Positions 1 to 5,482 of a stretch of 5,482 bases of DNA are shown here, piece by piece. Position numbers and translations under genes: made by a program. Within the stretch, counting starts at the first letter, position 1. The number at the start of each line of letters is the position of its first letter. The notes under the pieces are model-generated. The model had not been told where the DNA came from and did no database searches. It saw nothing but the letters and a program-made list of their open reading frames with translations. The stretch spans positions 1 through 5,482 of the forward strand of contig JAPOYW010000576.1 in the NCBI GenBank assembly GCA_026706425.1, given 5' to 3'. This DNA is from Gammaproteobacteria bacterium (GTDB lineage Bacteria > Pseudomonadota > Gammaproteobacteria > Pseudomonadales > Azotimanducaceae).

Positions 1-1
1 G

Positions 2-1753
2 GTGATCGAGATCACCGAATACTTGAAGGAGATGCTCGACGGGTATCGAAGCGAGCATCCGGAGGTCGCCTTCCACGTCACCGGCGACGTGCCGATGAAC
101 CGTGCGTTCGCGGACGCCACGAGGGACGACATGGAGAAGCTGACGCCGTTCGCCTTCCTCGTCATCGTCCTGGTCACCATCGCCGTCCTGCGTTCCGCCC
201 TCGCGACGGTCGCCGTCGTCGCGGTGCTCATGTTCACGATCAACACGACGCTGGGTTTCGCGGGTTGGGTCGGCACCGTGTTCAACCCGGTCAACGCCGG
301 CGTGCCGCTCATCGTGCTGACCATTGCAGTCGCCGACTCCATTCACATCGTCTCGGGTGCGATGGCGGGCCTGGGGAAGGGCCTCGCGAAACGCGACGCG
401 ATCATCGAATCGATGCGCGAAAACGCCTATCCGGTGTTTCTCACCTCCGTCACGACGGCGATTGCGTTCCTCACCTTGAACGCGTCGGAAGCGCCCCCCT
501 TCCGGGTGCTGGGCAATCTCGTGGCGTTCGGCGTGATGTGCGCGTTCGTCTACTCGATGACCCTCCTGCCGGCGCTGCTCGCGATCCTGCCCCTGCGTCC
601 AGGTCGCGGCGGCGGCCAGTGGGTCTTCCTCGACCGCTTGGCGAGTTTCGTCATCGCCCGTCGCACGACGCTCATCTGGGTGATGTCGCTGGCGACCGTC
701 GGCTTGATCGCCGGGGTCTGGAAGCTCGAGTTCACCGACAATTGGACCAAGTACTTCGACGACCGCTACGAGTTCAGGAGCGACACCGACTTCATCGTCG
801 AGAACCTGACCGGCCTCGAATCCTGGGAGTACTCGCTGGATTCGGGCGAAGAAGGCGGCATCACCGACCCGGAATACCTGCGCGCCGTCGAGGCCTTCGC
901 GCAATGGCTGCGCACCCAGCCCGAGGTCAGCCACGTGCAGGCGTTTCCCGACATCATGAAACGCCTGAACAGGAACATGCACGGCGACGACGACTCCTAC
1001 TACCGGATTCCCGGGGACGGGGCGCTGGCGGCGCAGTACCTCTTGATCTACGAGTTGTCGCTGCCGTTCGGCAGCGACCTGAACAACCGCATCGACATCG
1101 CCAAGTCGGCGACCCGGTTGACCGCGATGGCGCGCGGCGGTCTGACCGCGCGCCAGCAGCGCGATTTCGATGCGCGGGCGCAGGCCTACCTCCGAGACAA
1201 TGCGCCGGACCTCGTCACCCCCGCGACGGGATTCACCATCACATTCGCGCACCTGTCGCAGCGCAACATCGAGAGCATGCTGCAAGCCACGATCCTCGCC
1301 ATGGGCGGGATCTCCGTCATCCTTCTCCTCGTGCTCCGAAGCTGGCGCCTCGGCGTGATCAGCCTGATCCCCAACTACCTACCTGCGGCTATGAGCTTCG
1401 GGGTCTGGGGATACCTCGTCGGCCAGGTCGGCCTAGCCGGCTCGGTGATGACCGCCATCGCCTTCGGGATCGTCGTCGACGACACGACGCACTTCCTCAC
1501 CAAGTACCGGCGTGTCCGAAACGAGGGGCGTTCGCCGGCCGATGCCATACGCTCAACGTTCCACGCCACCGGAAGGGCGCTTTGGACGACGACGGCCATT
1601 CTCGTGGCCGGCTTCCTGGTGTTCGCGTCGTCGGGCTTCGAGGTCAGCTGGACACTCGGCATTTTGGTGGCCAACACCCTCGTGCTTGCGCTGGTCGCCG
1701 ACTTCCTGCTTCTACCGCCCCTGCTCATGGCCCTCGACCGGAGAAAGACATGA
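2..1753 (+). CDS. RND superfamily (MMPL-like, COG1033-type) exporter, 5'-truncated by the window edge
   Basis: Inner-membrane transporter of the RND superfamily, expected to use the proton gradient to move a hydrophobic or lipid-like substrate. The frame is open at the left edge. The visible protein begins inside the first periplasmic loop (residues 1-45, with TGDVPMNRAF), so TM1 and roughly 200 N-terminal residues are probably missing and the GTG at position 2 is not the true start. Hydrophobic segments follow at about 48-64, 66-83, 98-115, 144-160, 171-196 and 223-240. A second periplasmic domain spans about 241-424 and includes QYLLIYELSLPFGSDLNNR, a stretch I associate with this exporter family. 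A second membrane bundle lies at about 425-575. Paired acidic membrane motifs, ADSIH (111-115) and VVDDTTHFL (491-499), occupy equivalent places in the two halves, as expected for the proton-relay segments. The stop codon overlaps the start of the next gene, so the two are translated together. The family call is strong; the substrate is unknown. Confidence 0.93.
   Translation: MIEITEYLKEMLDGYRSEHPEVAFHVTGDVPMNRAFADATRDDMEKLTPFAFLVIVLVTIAVLRSALATVAVVAVLMFTINTTLGFAGWVGTVFNPVNAGVPLIVLTIAVADSIHIVSGAMAGLGKGLAKRDAIIESMRENAYPVFLTSVTTAIAFLTLNASEAPPFRVLGNLVAFGVMCAFVYSMTLLPALLAILPLRPGRGGGQWVFLDRLASFVIARRTTLIWVMSLATVGLIAGVWKLEFTDNWTKYFDDRYEFRSDTDFIVENLTGLESWEYSLDSGEEGGITDPEYLRAVEAFAQWLRTQPEVSHVQAFPDIMKRLNRNMHGDDDSYYRIPGDGALAAQYLLIYELSLPFGSDLNNRIDIAKSATRLTAMARGGLTARQQRDFDARAQAYLRDNAPDLVTPATGFTITFAHLSQRNIESMLQATILAMGGISVILLLVLRSWRLGVISLIPNYLPAAMSFGVWGYLVGQVGLAGSVMTAIAFGIVVDDTTHFLTKYRRVRNEGRSPADAIRSTFHATGRALWTTTAILVAGFLVFASSGFEVSWTLGILVANTLVLALVADFLLLPPLLMALDRRKT
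1740..1743 (+). promoter_or_regulatory. Ribosome binding site for the LolA-like gene
   Basis: GGAG lies six bases upstream of ATG 1750, inside the last codons of the exporter gene. With the ATGA stop/start overlap at 1750-1753 it supports translational coupling. It also fixes the start of the downstream gene, whose frame stays open upstream as far as position 265 only as a GC-rich shadow. Confidence 0.7.
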
Positions 1754-2556
1754 CGTTGATTCGGCGCATCTCGTATAGCCTGGCCGCAGTCCTCCCGCTT
1801 GCCATGGCACTCGATCCGGAGGCTTCGGAACTCACCGAGGCCGAGCAGAAGGGTCTCGACATCGCCCTGGAGGCGAGGGAGAAAAAGGTGGGGTTCGAGA
1901 ACTTCACGGCAAGCCAGGTCATGGTGCTGCGCAACAAGCAGGGCCGCGAGAGCCGGCGGGCGTTGCGGGTCAAGGTGATGGAAATCGACGCGGACGGCGA
2001 CAGGAGCCTGTTCGTTTTCGACGAGCCCCGGGATGTCCAGGGCACGGCGTTTCTCATTCACGGCCACAAGGACAAGGCCGACGATCAATGGCTCTACCTG
2101 CCGGCCCTGAAACGCGTCAAGCGGATCAGTTCCGCCAACCGGTCCGGTTCGTTCATGGGCAGCGAGTTCGCCTACGAAGACATGAGCCCGCCGGAAGTCG
2201 AGCGGTTCTCGTACCGGTACCTGCGCGACGAGCCCTGCGGCGAGTTGACCTGCACCGTCGTGGAACGCTTCCCGGTGGACGGCAAGTCCGGCTACAGCCG
2301 GCAAGTCGTCTGGCAGGACACCGACGAGCTTCGGCTTTGGAAGGTCGAGTACTTCGACCGCAAGAACGCGCACCTGAAAACACTGACCATCGACGGCTAC
2401 GAACGCTACCTGGATCGCTATTGGCAGGCGAGCAACATGAACATGGTCAATCACCTGACCGGGAAGAGCACGGTCCTGACCTGGACCGACTACCAGTTTC
2501 AAACGGATCTGGTGGCCATGGAATTCACCCAAACCGGCCTCCGACGCGTGCGCTAA
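1750..2556 (+). CDS. Periplasmic LolA-like 'outer membrane lipoprotein-sorting' protein
   Basis: Predicted 268-residue exported protein with a LolA/LolB-like half-barrel fold, of the group usually annotated 'outer membrane lipoprotein-sorting protein'. Such proteins probably shield a lipid or acyl group while it crosses the periplasm. Residues 1-20 look like a signal peptide (MTLIRRISYSLAAVLPLAMA), with likely cleavage after AMA. The mature part carries the family-type stretch FDEPRDVQGTAFL (90-102). It is followed by DDQWLYLPALKRVKRI (111-126) and GSFMGSEFAYEDM (133-145). Cys163 and Cys168 could form a disulfide in the periplasm. No lipobox cysteine follows the signal peptide, so it is more likely soluble than a lipoprotein. 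The start is fixed by the ATGA overlap and a well-spaced GGAG. Pairing with an RND/MMPL pump is a recurrent arrangement, also seen in aryl-polyene-type clusters, and suggests it receives the pump's substrate or helps it reach the outer membrane. Actual cargo is unknown. Confidence 0.88.
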   Translation: MTLIRRISYSLAAVLPLAMALDPEASELTEAEQKGLDIALEAREKKVGFENFTASQVMVLRNKQGRESRRALRVKVMEIDADGDRSLFVFDEPRDVQGTAFLIHGHKDKADDQWLYLPALKRVKRISSANRSGSFMGSEFAYEDMSPPEVERFSYRYLRDEPCGELTCTVVERFPVDGKSGYSRQVVWQDTDELRLWKVEYFDRKNAHLKTLTIDGYERYLDRYWQASNMNMVNHLTGKSTVLTWTDYQFQTDLVAMEFTQTGLRRVR

Positions 2557-2602
2557 TGTCGCCGCTTAGAACTGCGGTGACGGGTCCGAGTAACGGCCAC
2601 GT

Positions 2603-2637
2603 GCGGCACGGCCTTACGCAAGGGGAGGATGTGCCGC
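2603..2637 (+). repeat. Small inverted repeat after the LolA-like gene
   Basis: GCGGCAC (2603-2609) and GTGCCGC (2631-2637) are perfect 7-base inverted arms around a 21-base loop. The hairpin lies about 46 bases after the stop codon at 2556. No T-tract follows, so it is not a standard intrinsic terminator. It might slow transcription or protect the 3' end of the mRNA, but in DNA this rich in G and C it may be chance. Confidence 0.3.
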
Positions 2638-2663
2638 CTGCATGAACTTGAGAAGCGGTTTCC

Positions 2664-2691
2664 TTGACGCAATATTTGGGGTCGCTAAACG
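2664..2691 (+). promoter_or_regulatory. Possible promoter for the SPOR-barrel gene
   Basis: TTGACG (2664-2669) matches the -35 consensus at five of six bases. A poor -10 candidate, TAAACG (2686-2691), follows after 16 bases, in a patch that is AT-richer than its surroundings. Initiation would fall near 2698, leaving a leader of about 20 bases before ATG 2719. The -10 match is only three of six, so this is tentative. TTGACG also forms an inverted pair with CGTCAA (2690-2695), which could be an operator overlapping the promoter. The rest of the 162-base gap (2557-2718) shows no gene. Confidence 0.3.
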
Positions 2692-2718
2692 TCAAACCTG
2701 TCGCGAGACGGCACACTA

Positions 2719-4476
2719 ATGCATCCCGAGATCGCCGGCCGCGACCGGCGGCAACCTTGCGGACTGCCCGCCCGGGTCTTGCGTCCGTTTGCGATCGCCT
2801 TTCTCTCGCTTGCTTTCCCGTTGCCCGGATTGGGGGCGGCGCCCGACACGACCGTGACCGGAGTCGCCGTTTTCGGCAGTTACCTGAACCCCGCCGCCGC
2901 CGAACGCCAAGCCCAGATCATCGGCAAACGGATCAGCGTGACGCTTACCGTGGCCAAGACCGTGGGCAAAGGCGGTGAGGCCTTTCACCGCGTCGTATCG
3001 GAGACGTTGCCGGAGCGTGAAGCGCGACAACTGATCGTGCTCGCTGCGGAACGTGGTCACAACGGTTGGTTCGCTGTCTCGGTCGCGCCGCGAGCTGGTG
3101 CGGTTACGGTCGAAGCGCCCGTTTCGGCATCCCCGGATCCGGCACGACCGACCGCAGTGGATATGCCATCCTCCCCAAAGCCCGCACCGTCGCCCCCAAC
3201 GCCCGCAGCGCGAGTCGTGGCCGATACCGCGGACTCGATCGCCGATACGCCCGACCCCAGCGCGGAGACCTCCGTCGACGTGGGCAAGGACGGGGCGGGC
3301 AGGGCTCCCCACCTCGCCCGGATCGATCTGACGGGAAGCCTAGGCGCCGAGACAAGACGGTTCTTCCGCGGCGCGGGCCATACCGGACAAGGATCGCAGC
3401 CAAACAGCTTGGTCGTGAAGCCGCAGCTGTACCTGGAGCACCGTGCGGGGTGGAGCTTCACGTTGTCACCGTTCTACCGGTTCGACAACGAGGATCCCCG
3501 CCGGACCCATGCCGATGTGCACGAGGCATACGCGTTGTTTCTGGGCGTGGCGGGCGATGCGCAATGGGAGCTGCGCGTAGGCGTGGGCCGGGTGTTCTGG
3601 GGTGTCGTGGAATCGAACAACCTCGTCGACATCGTCAATCAGGTCGATCTGGTCGAACACCCCGACGAAAAGTCCAAGCTGGGCCAGTTCATGGGCCACC
3701 TCACCTACGCGGCACCATGGGGTGTCGTCGAACTGCTCGGGATGCCCTACCACCGGCAGCGGACGTTTCCCGGGCGATCCGGGCGGCTTCGATTTCCATG
3801 GCTGGTGGATACTGATCTGGCCACCTACGAGAGCGGCGCCGAGGAGCGACACGTCGATGTGGCGGCGCGGTACAGCCACACCGTCGGCGCGCTGGACTTC
3901 GGCATCAGCGCCTTCGACGGCACCAGCCGGGAGCCGTTTTTGATCCCCGCGTTCCGGGCCGACGGCGACATCGCCCTGGCCCCGCACTACCGGCAGATCC
4001 GCCAATTGGGGCTCGACGGCCAACTCACCTTGGGCGCGTGGCTATTGAAGCTCGATGCCATCCATAGGACCGGGATGTTCAATCGACTCGGTCGCGAAGA
4101 GGCGTACTCGTCGTTCGTGCTCGGGGGCGAGTACTCGTTCTATTCGGTGTTCGCGTCCGCGTTGGACATTACCGTGCTAACGGAGTGGTGCTACGACGAA
4201 CGCGGCGCCCGGTCGACCACGAAATTCGAAAACGACGTCTTTCTTGGCGCAAGACTTGCCTTCAACGATGTTCAGGGAACCGAACTGCTCGTCAGCACGT
4301 TGCAGGGGGCGGATCACGATTCACGGGTGTTTTCGGCCGAGTTGAACCGCAGGTTGTCGGATCGCTGGTCGCTGCGGATCGAAGCCATTGCATTGCGCGA
4401 ACTGGATACCACGGACATCCTGTACGAGACGCGCCGCGACAGTTTCCTCGAAGTTGGGATCGTCTACAGTTTCTAG
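2719..4476 (+). CDS. Secreted SPOR-like domain plus predicted outer-membrane beta-barrel protein
   Basis: A 585-residue protein I do not recognise as a named gene. An Arg-containing N-terminus and hydrophobic stretch (about 22-40, ending PLPGLGA before AP) form a signal peptide. Residues about 46-122 resemble a SPOR domain: VAVFGSYLNPAAAERQA, a basic middle section, then FHRVVSETLPEREARQLIVLAAERG. SPOR domains typically bind peptidoglycan lacking stem peptides. Residues about 123-195 are a Pro/Ala/Asp-rich linker. Residues about 200-585 alternate polar and hydrophobic positions with many aromatics and end in YSF, the terminal Phe typical of outer-membrane barrels. A conserved-looking patch is GRVFWGVVESNNLVDIVNQ (290-308). 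ATG 2719 is the only upstream Met but has a weak Shine-Dalgarno (GAGACGG, 2704-2710). TTG 2779 would give a shorter, more normal signal peptide. Same strand as the pump and LolA-like gene, 162 bases downstream, so it may be the outer-membrane component of that system. The SPOR and barrel calls are by eye. Confidence 0.78.
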   Translation: MHPEIAGRDRRQPCGLPARVLRPFAIAFLSLAFPLPGLGAAPDTTVTGVAVFGSYLNPAAAERQAQIIGKRISVTLTVAKTVGKGGEAFHRVVSETLPEREARQLIVLAAERGHNGWFAVSVAPRAGAVTVEAPVSASPDPARPTAVDMPSSPKPAPSPPTPAARVVADTADSIADTPDPSAETSVDVGKDGAGRAPHLARIDLTGSLGAETRRFFRGAGHTGQGSQPNSLVVKPQLYLEHRAGWSFTLSPFYRFDNEDPRRTHADVHEAYALFLGVAGDAQWELRVGVGRVFWGVVESNNLVDIVNQVDLVEHPDEKSKLGQFMGHLTYAAPWGVVELLGMPYHRQRTFPGRSGRLRFPWLVDTDLATYESGAEERHVDVAARYSHTVGALDFGISAFDGTSREPFLIPAFRADGDIALAPHYRQIRQLGLDGQLTLGAWLLKLDAIHRTGMFNRLGREEAYSSFVLGGEYSFYSVFASALDITVLTEWCYDERGARSTTKFENDVFLGARLAFNDVQGTELLVSTLQGADHDSRVFSAELNRRLSDRWSLRIEAIALRELDTTDILYETRRDSFLEVGIVYSF

Positions 4477-4498
4477 GGAATCCCGGTCGCCTCGGCAG

Positions 4499-4580
4499 CG
4501 GGACGGAACAAGCCCGTTCCCTACGGAATGCGCCGGCGTGAGGGGGCAGACCCCGTAGGGGAGGGGCTTGTCCCCGCCCG
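4499..4580. repeat. Imperfect 28-base inverted repeat, REP/BIME-like
   Basis: The left arm (4499-4526) and the reverse complement of the right arm (4553-4580) agree at 23 of 28 positions, sharing ACAAGCCC and CCCTACGG cores. They flank a 26-base GC-rich spacer. The unit begins 22 bases after the stop of the SPOR-barrel gene and ends before the intron 3' end. It resembles the dispersed intergenic palindromes (REP/BIME type) found in many proteobacteria. It could fold into a strong RNA hairpin that terminates or stabilises the upstream transcript, although no T-tract follows. Copy number elsewhere in the genome is needed to call it a true dispersed repeat. Confidence 0.65.
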
Positions 4581-4623
4581 CGCCGGGCATTGACGCTGCT
4601 ACGGAGACGGGACGGGCCGGGTG

Positions 4624-4649
4624 GCCGAGGGCGGTCGCCCGCCCCCGGC
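4624..4649 (-). ncRNA. Group II intron domain VI hairpin
   Basis: On the minus strand an 11-base-pair stem, GCCGGGGGCGG with CCGCCCTCGGC (one G-U pair), is closed by a GCGA tetraloop of GNRA type. An outer GGG/CCC pairing extends it and leaves an unpaired A at 4622, the likely branch nucleotide. It begins seven bases after domain V ends, as expected of the intron's terminal domain. Confidence 0.75.
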
Positions 4650-4656
4650 TCCCACA

Positions 4657-4689
4657 GATCCGGACGTGCGCGATTCGCGCATCCGGCTC
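4657..4689 (-). ncRNA. Group II intron domain V, catalytic core hairpin
   Basis: The 33-base minus-strand hairpin opens with GAGCCGGA and closes with TCCGGATC, forming the lower stem. A two-base CG bulge (4665-4666) separates it from the upper stem (TGCGC with GCGCA). The AGC catalytic triad is present at 4686-4688. Two departures from the usual 34-base form are visible: G3 faces A rather than U, and the loop is GAAUC (or AAU closed by a G-C pair) instead of a GNRA tetraloop. The RT stop codon is only six bases upstream. Confidence 0.85.
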
Positions 4690-4695
4690 CTCGGG

Positions 4696-5482
4696 CTATG
4701 GTGTAGCCGCGCGATAGGTGCTCTGCACGATTCGCGGTCGGGGAAGCGGGCAACGGCGGCACAGCCGCAGGAAGCGGTCCCAGGTCATCCGCGCGCGCGG
4801 CGAGCGGCGGCAAAGCCACTTGTACCACGTCGCGCGGACCCACCAGTGGAACCGCCCCAGCGCCCGGTAGTTGCCGGTGATGCCGTAGTAGGCGTAGTGG
4901 CCCAGCAGCTTCCGCCGCAGCGCCGCCCACTGCACCGCCACCGGTTGATGGCGGTTCCGGCGGCACCAGTCGCCGACCGCGCGCATCGCGCGCGTCAGCC
5001 GGTCCTTCGCCGTCTTGCGCTTCACAACCCAGCGCCCCTCGCGGGAGCGCCCCCAGTGGTGCGTGAACCCCAGCAGCGCGAAGCTGCGCCCGCGCTGCGT
5101 GCCGCCCGGCTTCCGCCGGGACGGACTGCGGAAGTCCACCAGCCGGGTCTTCTCCGGATGCAGGCGCAGTCCGTACTTCGCGAACCGCTTCCCCAACACC
5201 GCAAACACCCGCCTCGCGTCCCCCTCCCGCTCGAACGCCAGCACCGCGTCGTCCGCGAACCGCACCGCGAAGGCGCGACCGCGAAGGCACGGCTTGACGT
5301 CCCGCTCGAACCACAGGTCCAGAACGTGATGCAGGTAGAGATTGCTCAGCAGCGGCGAGATCACCCCGCCCTGCGGCGTGCCCCGGTCGGAACGGCGCAC
5401 CGCGCCGTCCTCCATGACCCCGGCGTGCAACCACTTGCCGACCGCGCGCCGGATCGTCCGGTCGCGCACCCGTCGGCCCAGA
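4696..5482 (-). CDS. ltrA: Group II intron reverse transcriptase/maturase, N-terminus cut by the window edge
   Basis: Multifunctional intron-encoded protein that helps the intron RNA splice and copies it into DNA at new sites. About 261 C-terminal residues are visible; the frame is open to the right edge, and the first GTG at 5469 is internal to the family alignment. Counting from that codon, the RT fingers/palm motif GTPQGGVISPLLSNLYLHHVLD spans 30-51. The catalytic metal-binding motif is FADD at 71-74 (5248-5259), with Phe replacing the usual Tyr of YADD. LRLHPEKTRLVDF (101-113) and LLGFTHHWG (132-140) match later RT motifs. The thumb/maturase X region includes LLGHYAYYGITGNYRALGRF (188-207) and RMTWDRFLRLCRRCPLPRPRI (227-247). 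The protein stops soon after, with no C-terminal HNH endonuclease. The Arg-rich, basic composition suits RNA binding. No frameshift or internal stop is seen, so it could be active. The gene symbol follows common usage for the family rather than orthology. Confidence 0.93.
   Translation of the reverse strand, partial: LGRRVRDRTIRRAVGKWLHAGVMEDGAVRRSDRGTPQGGVISPLLSNLYLHHVLDLWFERDVKPCLRGRAFAVRFADDAVLAFEREGDARRVFAVLGKRFAKYGLRLHPEKTRLVDFRSPSRRKPGGTQRGRSFALLGFTHHWGRSREGRWVVKRKTAKDRLTRAMRAVGDWCRRNRHQPVAVQWAALRRKLLGHYAYYGITGNYRALGRFHWWVRATWYKWLCRRSPRARMTWDRFLRLCRRCPLPRPRIVQSTYRAATP

Larger units (their letters stand above)
4615..5482 (-). mobile_element. Group II intron, 3' portion (5' half outside the window)
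   Basis: A retroelement made of a self-splicing ribozyme and its intron-encoded reverse transcriptase/maturase, read on the minus strand. Three parts in the right order support it: the RT/maturase frame ending at 4696, domain V at 4657-4689 and domain VI at 4624-4649. The candidate branch-point adenosine is at 4622, on the 3' side of domain VI within CCACCC. Using the usual 7-8 base distance, the 3' splice site is placed near 4614-4615, uncertain by several bases. Domains I-III and the 5' exon lie beyond the right edge. The encoded protein shows no HNH endonuclease domain, as in endonuclease-lacking bacterial classes such as IIC, but the class cannot be fixed without domain I. Confidence 0.85.

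Noticed and set aside
265..1749. Long in-frame open extension upstream of the LolA-like gene
   Set aside because: The translation is Arg/His/Pro-rich with no domain sense and overlaps the clearly coding exporter frame. The signal peptide, GGAG and ATGA overlap fix the start at 1750.
1375..2532. 385-codon open frame on the minus strand
   Set aside because: It lies antisense to the exporter and LolA-like genes, whose protein motifs are convincing. Low stop-codon frequency on the opposite strand is expected in GC-rich genes, and its translation shows no recognisable domain.
3220..3248. Direct repeat GCCGATAC (3220-3227 and 3241-3248)
   Set aside because: It encodes repeated Ala-Asp-Thr residues in the flexible linker and is too short and isolated to be a regulatory or mobile repeat.
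2716..3461. Overlapping minus-strand open frames opposite the SPOR-barrel gene
   Set aside because: Low-complexity translations with no recognisable motif; they mirror the Pro/Ala-rich linker region on the coding strand.
4499..4580. Inverted repeat as a classical rho-independent terminator or integron attC site
   Set aside because: There is no T-tract after either arm on either strand, and no core sites or integrase gene typical of an attC array are visible.
4292..5434. 380-codon minus-strand open frame spanning the RT gene, domain V and the 3' end of the barrel gene
   Set aside because: It is in a different frame from the RT motifs, is very Arg/Gly/Ala/Pro-rich, and crosses the intron's structured RNA and the repeat. 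It is a GC-driven shadow.

Overview
The window is GC-rich bacterial DNA with tightly packed, signal-peptide-bearing envelope genes, an RND-type pump and a beta-barrel protein ending in aromatic Phe. This points to a Gram-negative organism, most likely a high-GC proteobacterium. No marker here fixes the genus, so the assignment is inference.

Left two-thirds (2-4476, + strand): an envelope-transport locus. A 5'-truncated inner-membrane RND/MMPL-like exporter (2-1753) overlaps by four bases (ATGA) the start of a periplasmic LolA-like 'outer membrane lipoprotein-sorting' protein (1750-2556). After a 162-base gap with a possible promoter and two small inverted repeats comes a 585-residue secreted protein (2719-4476). 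It combines an apparent N-terminal SPOR-like domain, a Pro/Ala-rich linker and a predicted outer-membrane beta-barrel. Read together, the three could form an inner membrane to periplasm to outer membrane route for a hydrophobic or lipid-linked substrate. The pump/LolA-like pairing is a known association. The SPOR-barrel partner is the less familiar part and the best candidate for something undescribed. The substrate cannot be read from the sequence.

Right third (about 4477-5482): an imperfect 28-base inverted repeat (4499-4580) follows the barrel gene. Next, on the minus strand, is the 3' part of a group II intron: a reverse transcriptase/maturase gene running off the right edge (4696-5482), a recognisable domain V (4657-4689) six bases after its stop codon, and a GNRA-capped domain VI hairpin (4624-4649). 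The intron is a mobile element converging on the transport locus and is probably functionally unrelated to it. Its 5' half and 5' exon lie outside the window.

No tRNA, rRNA, CRISPR array or clear rho-independent terminator with a T-tract was seen.
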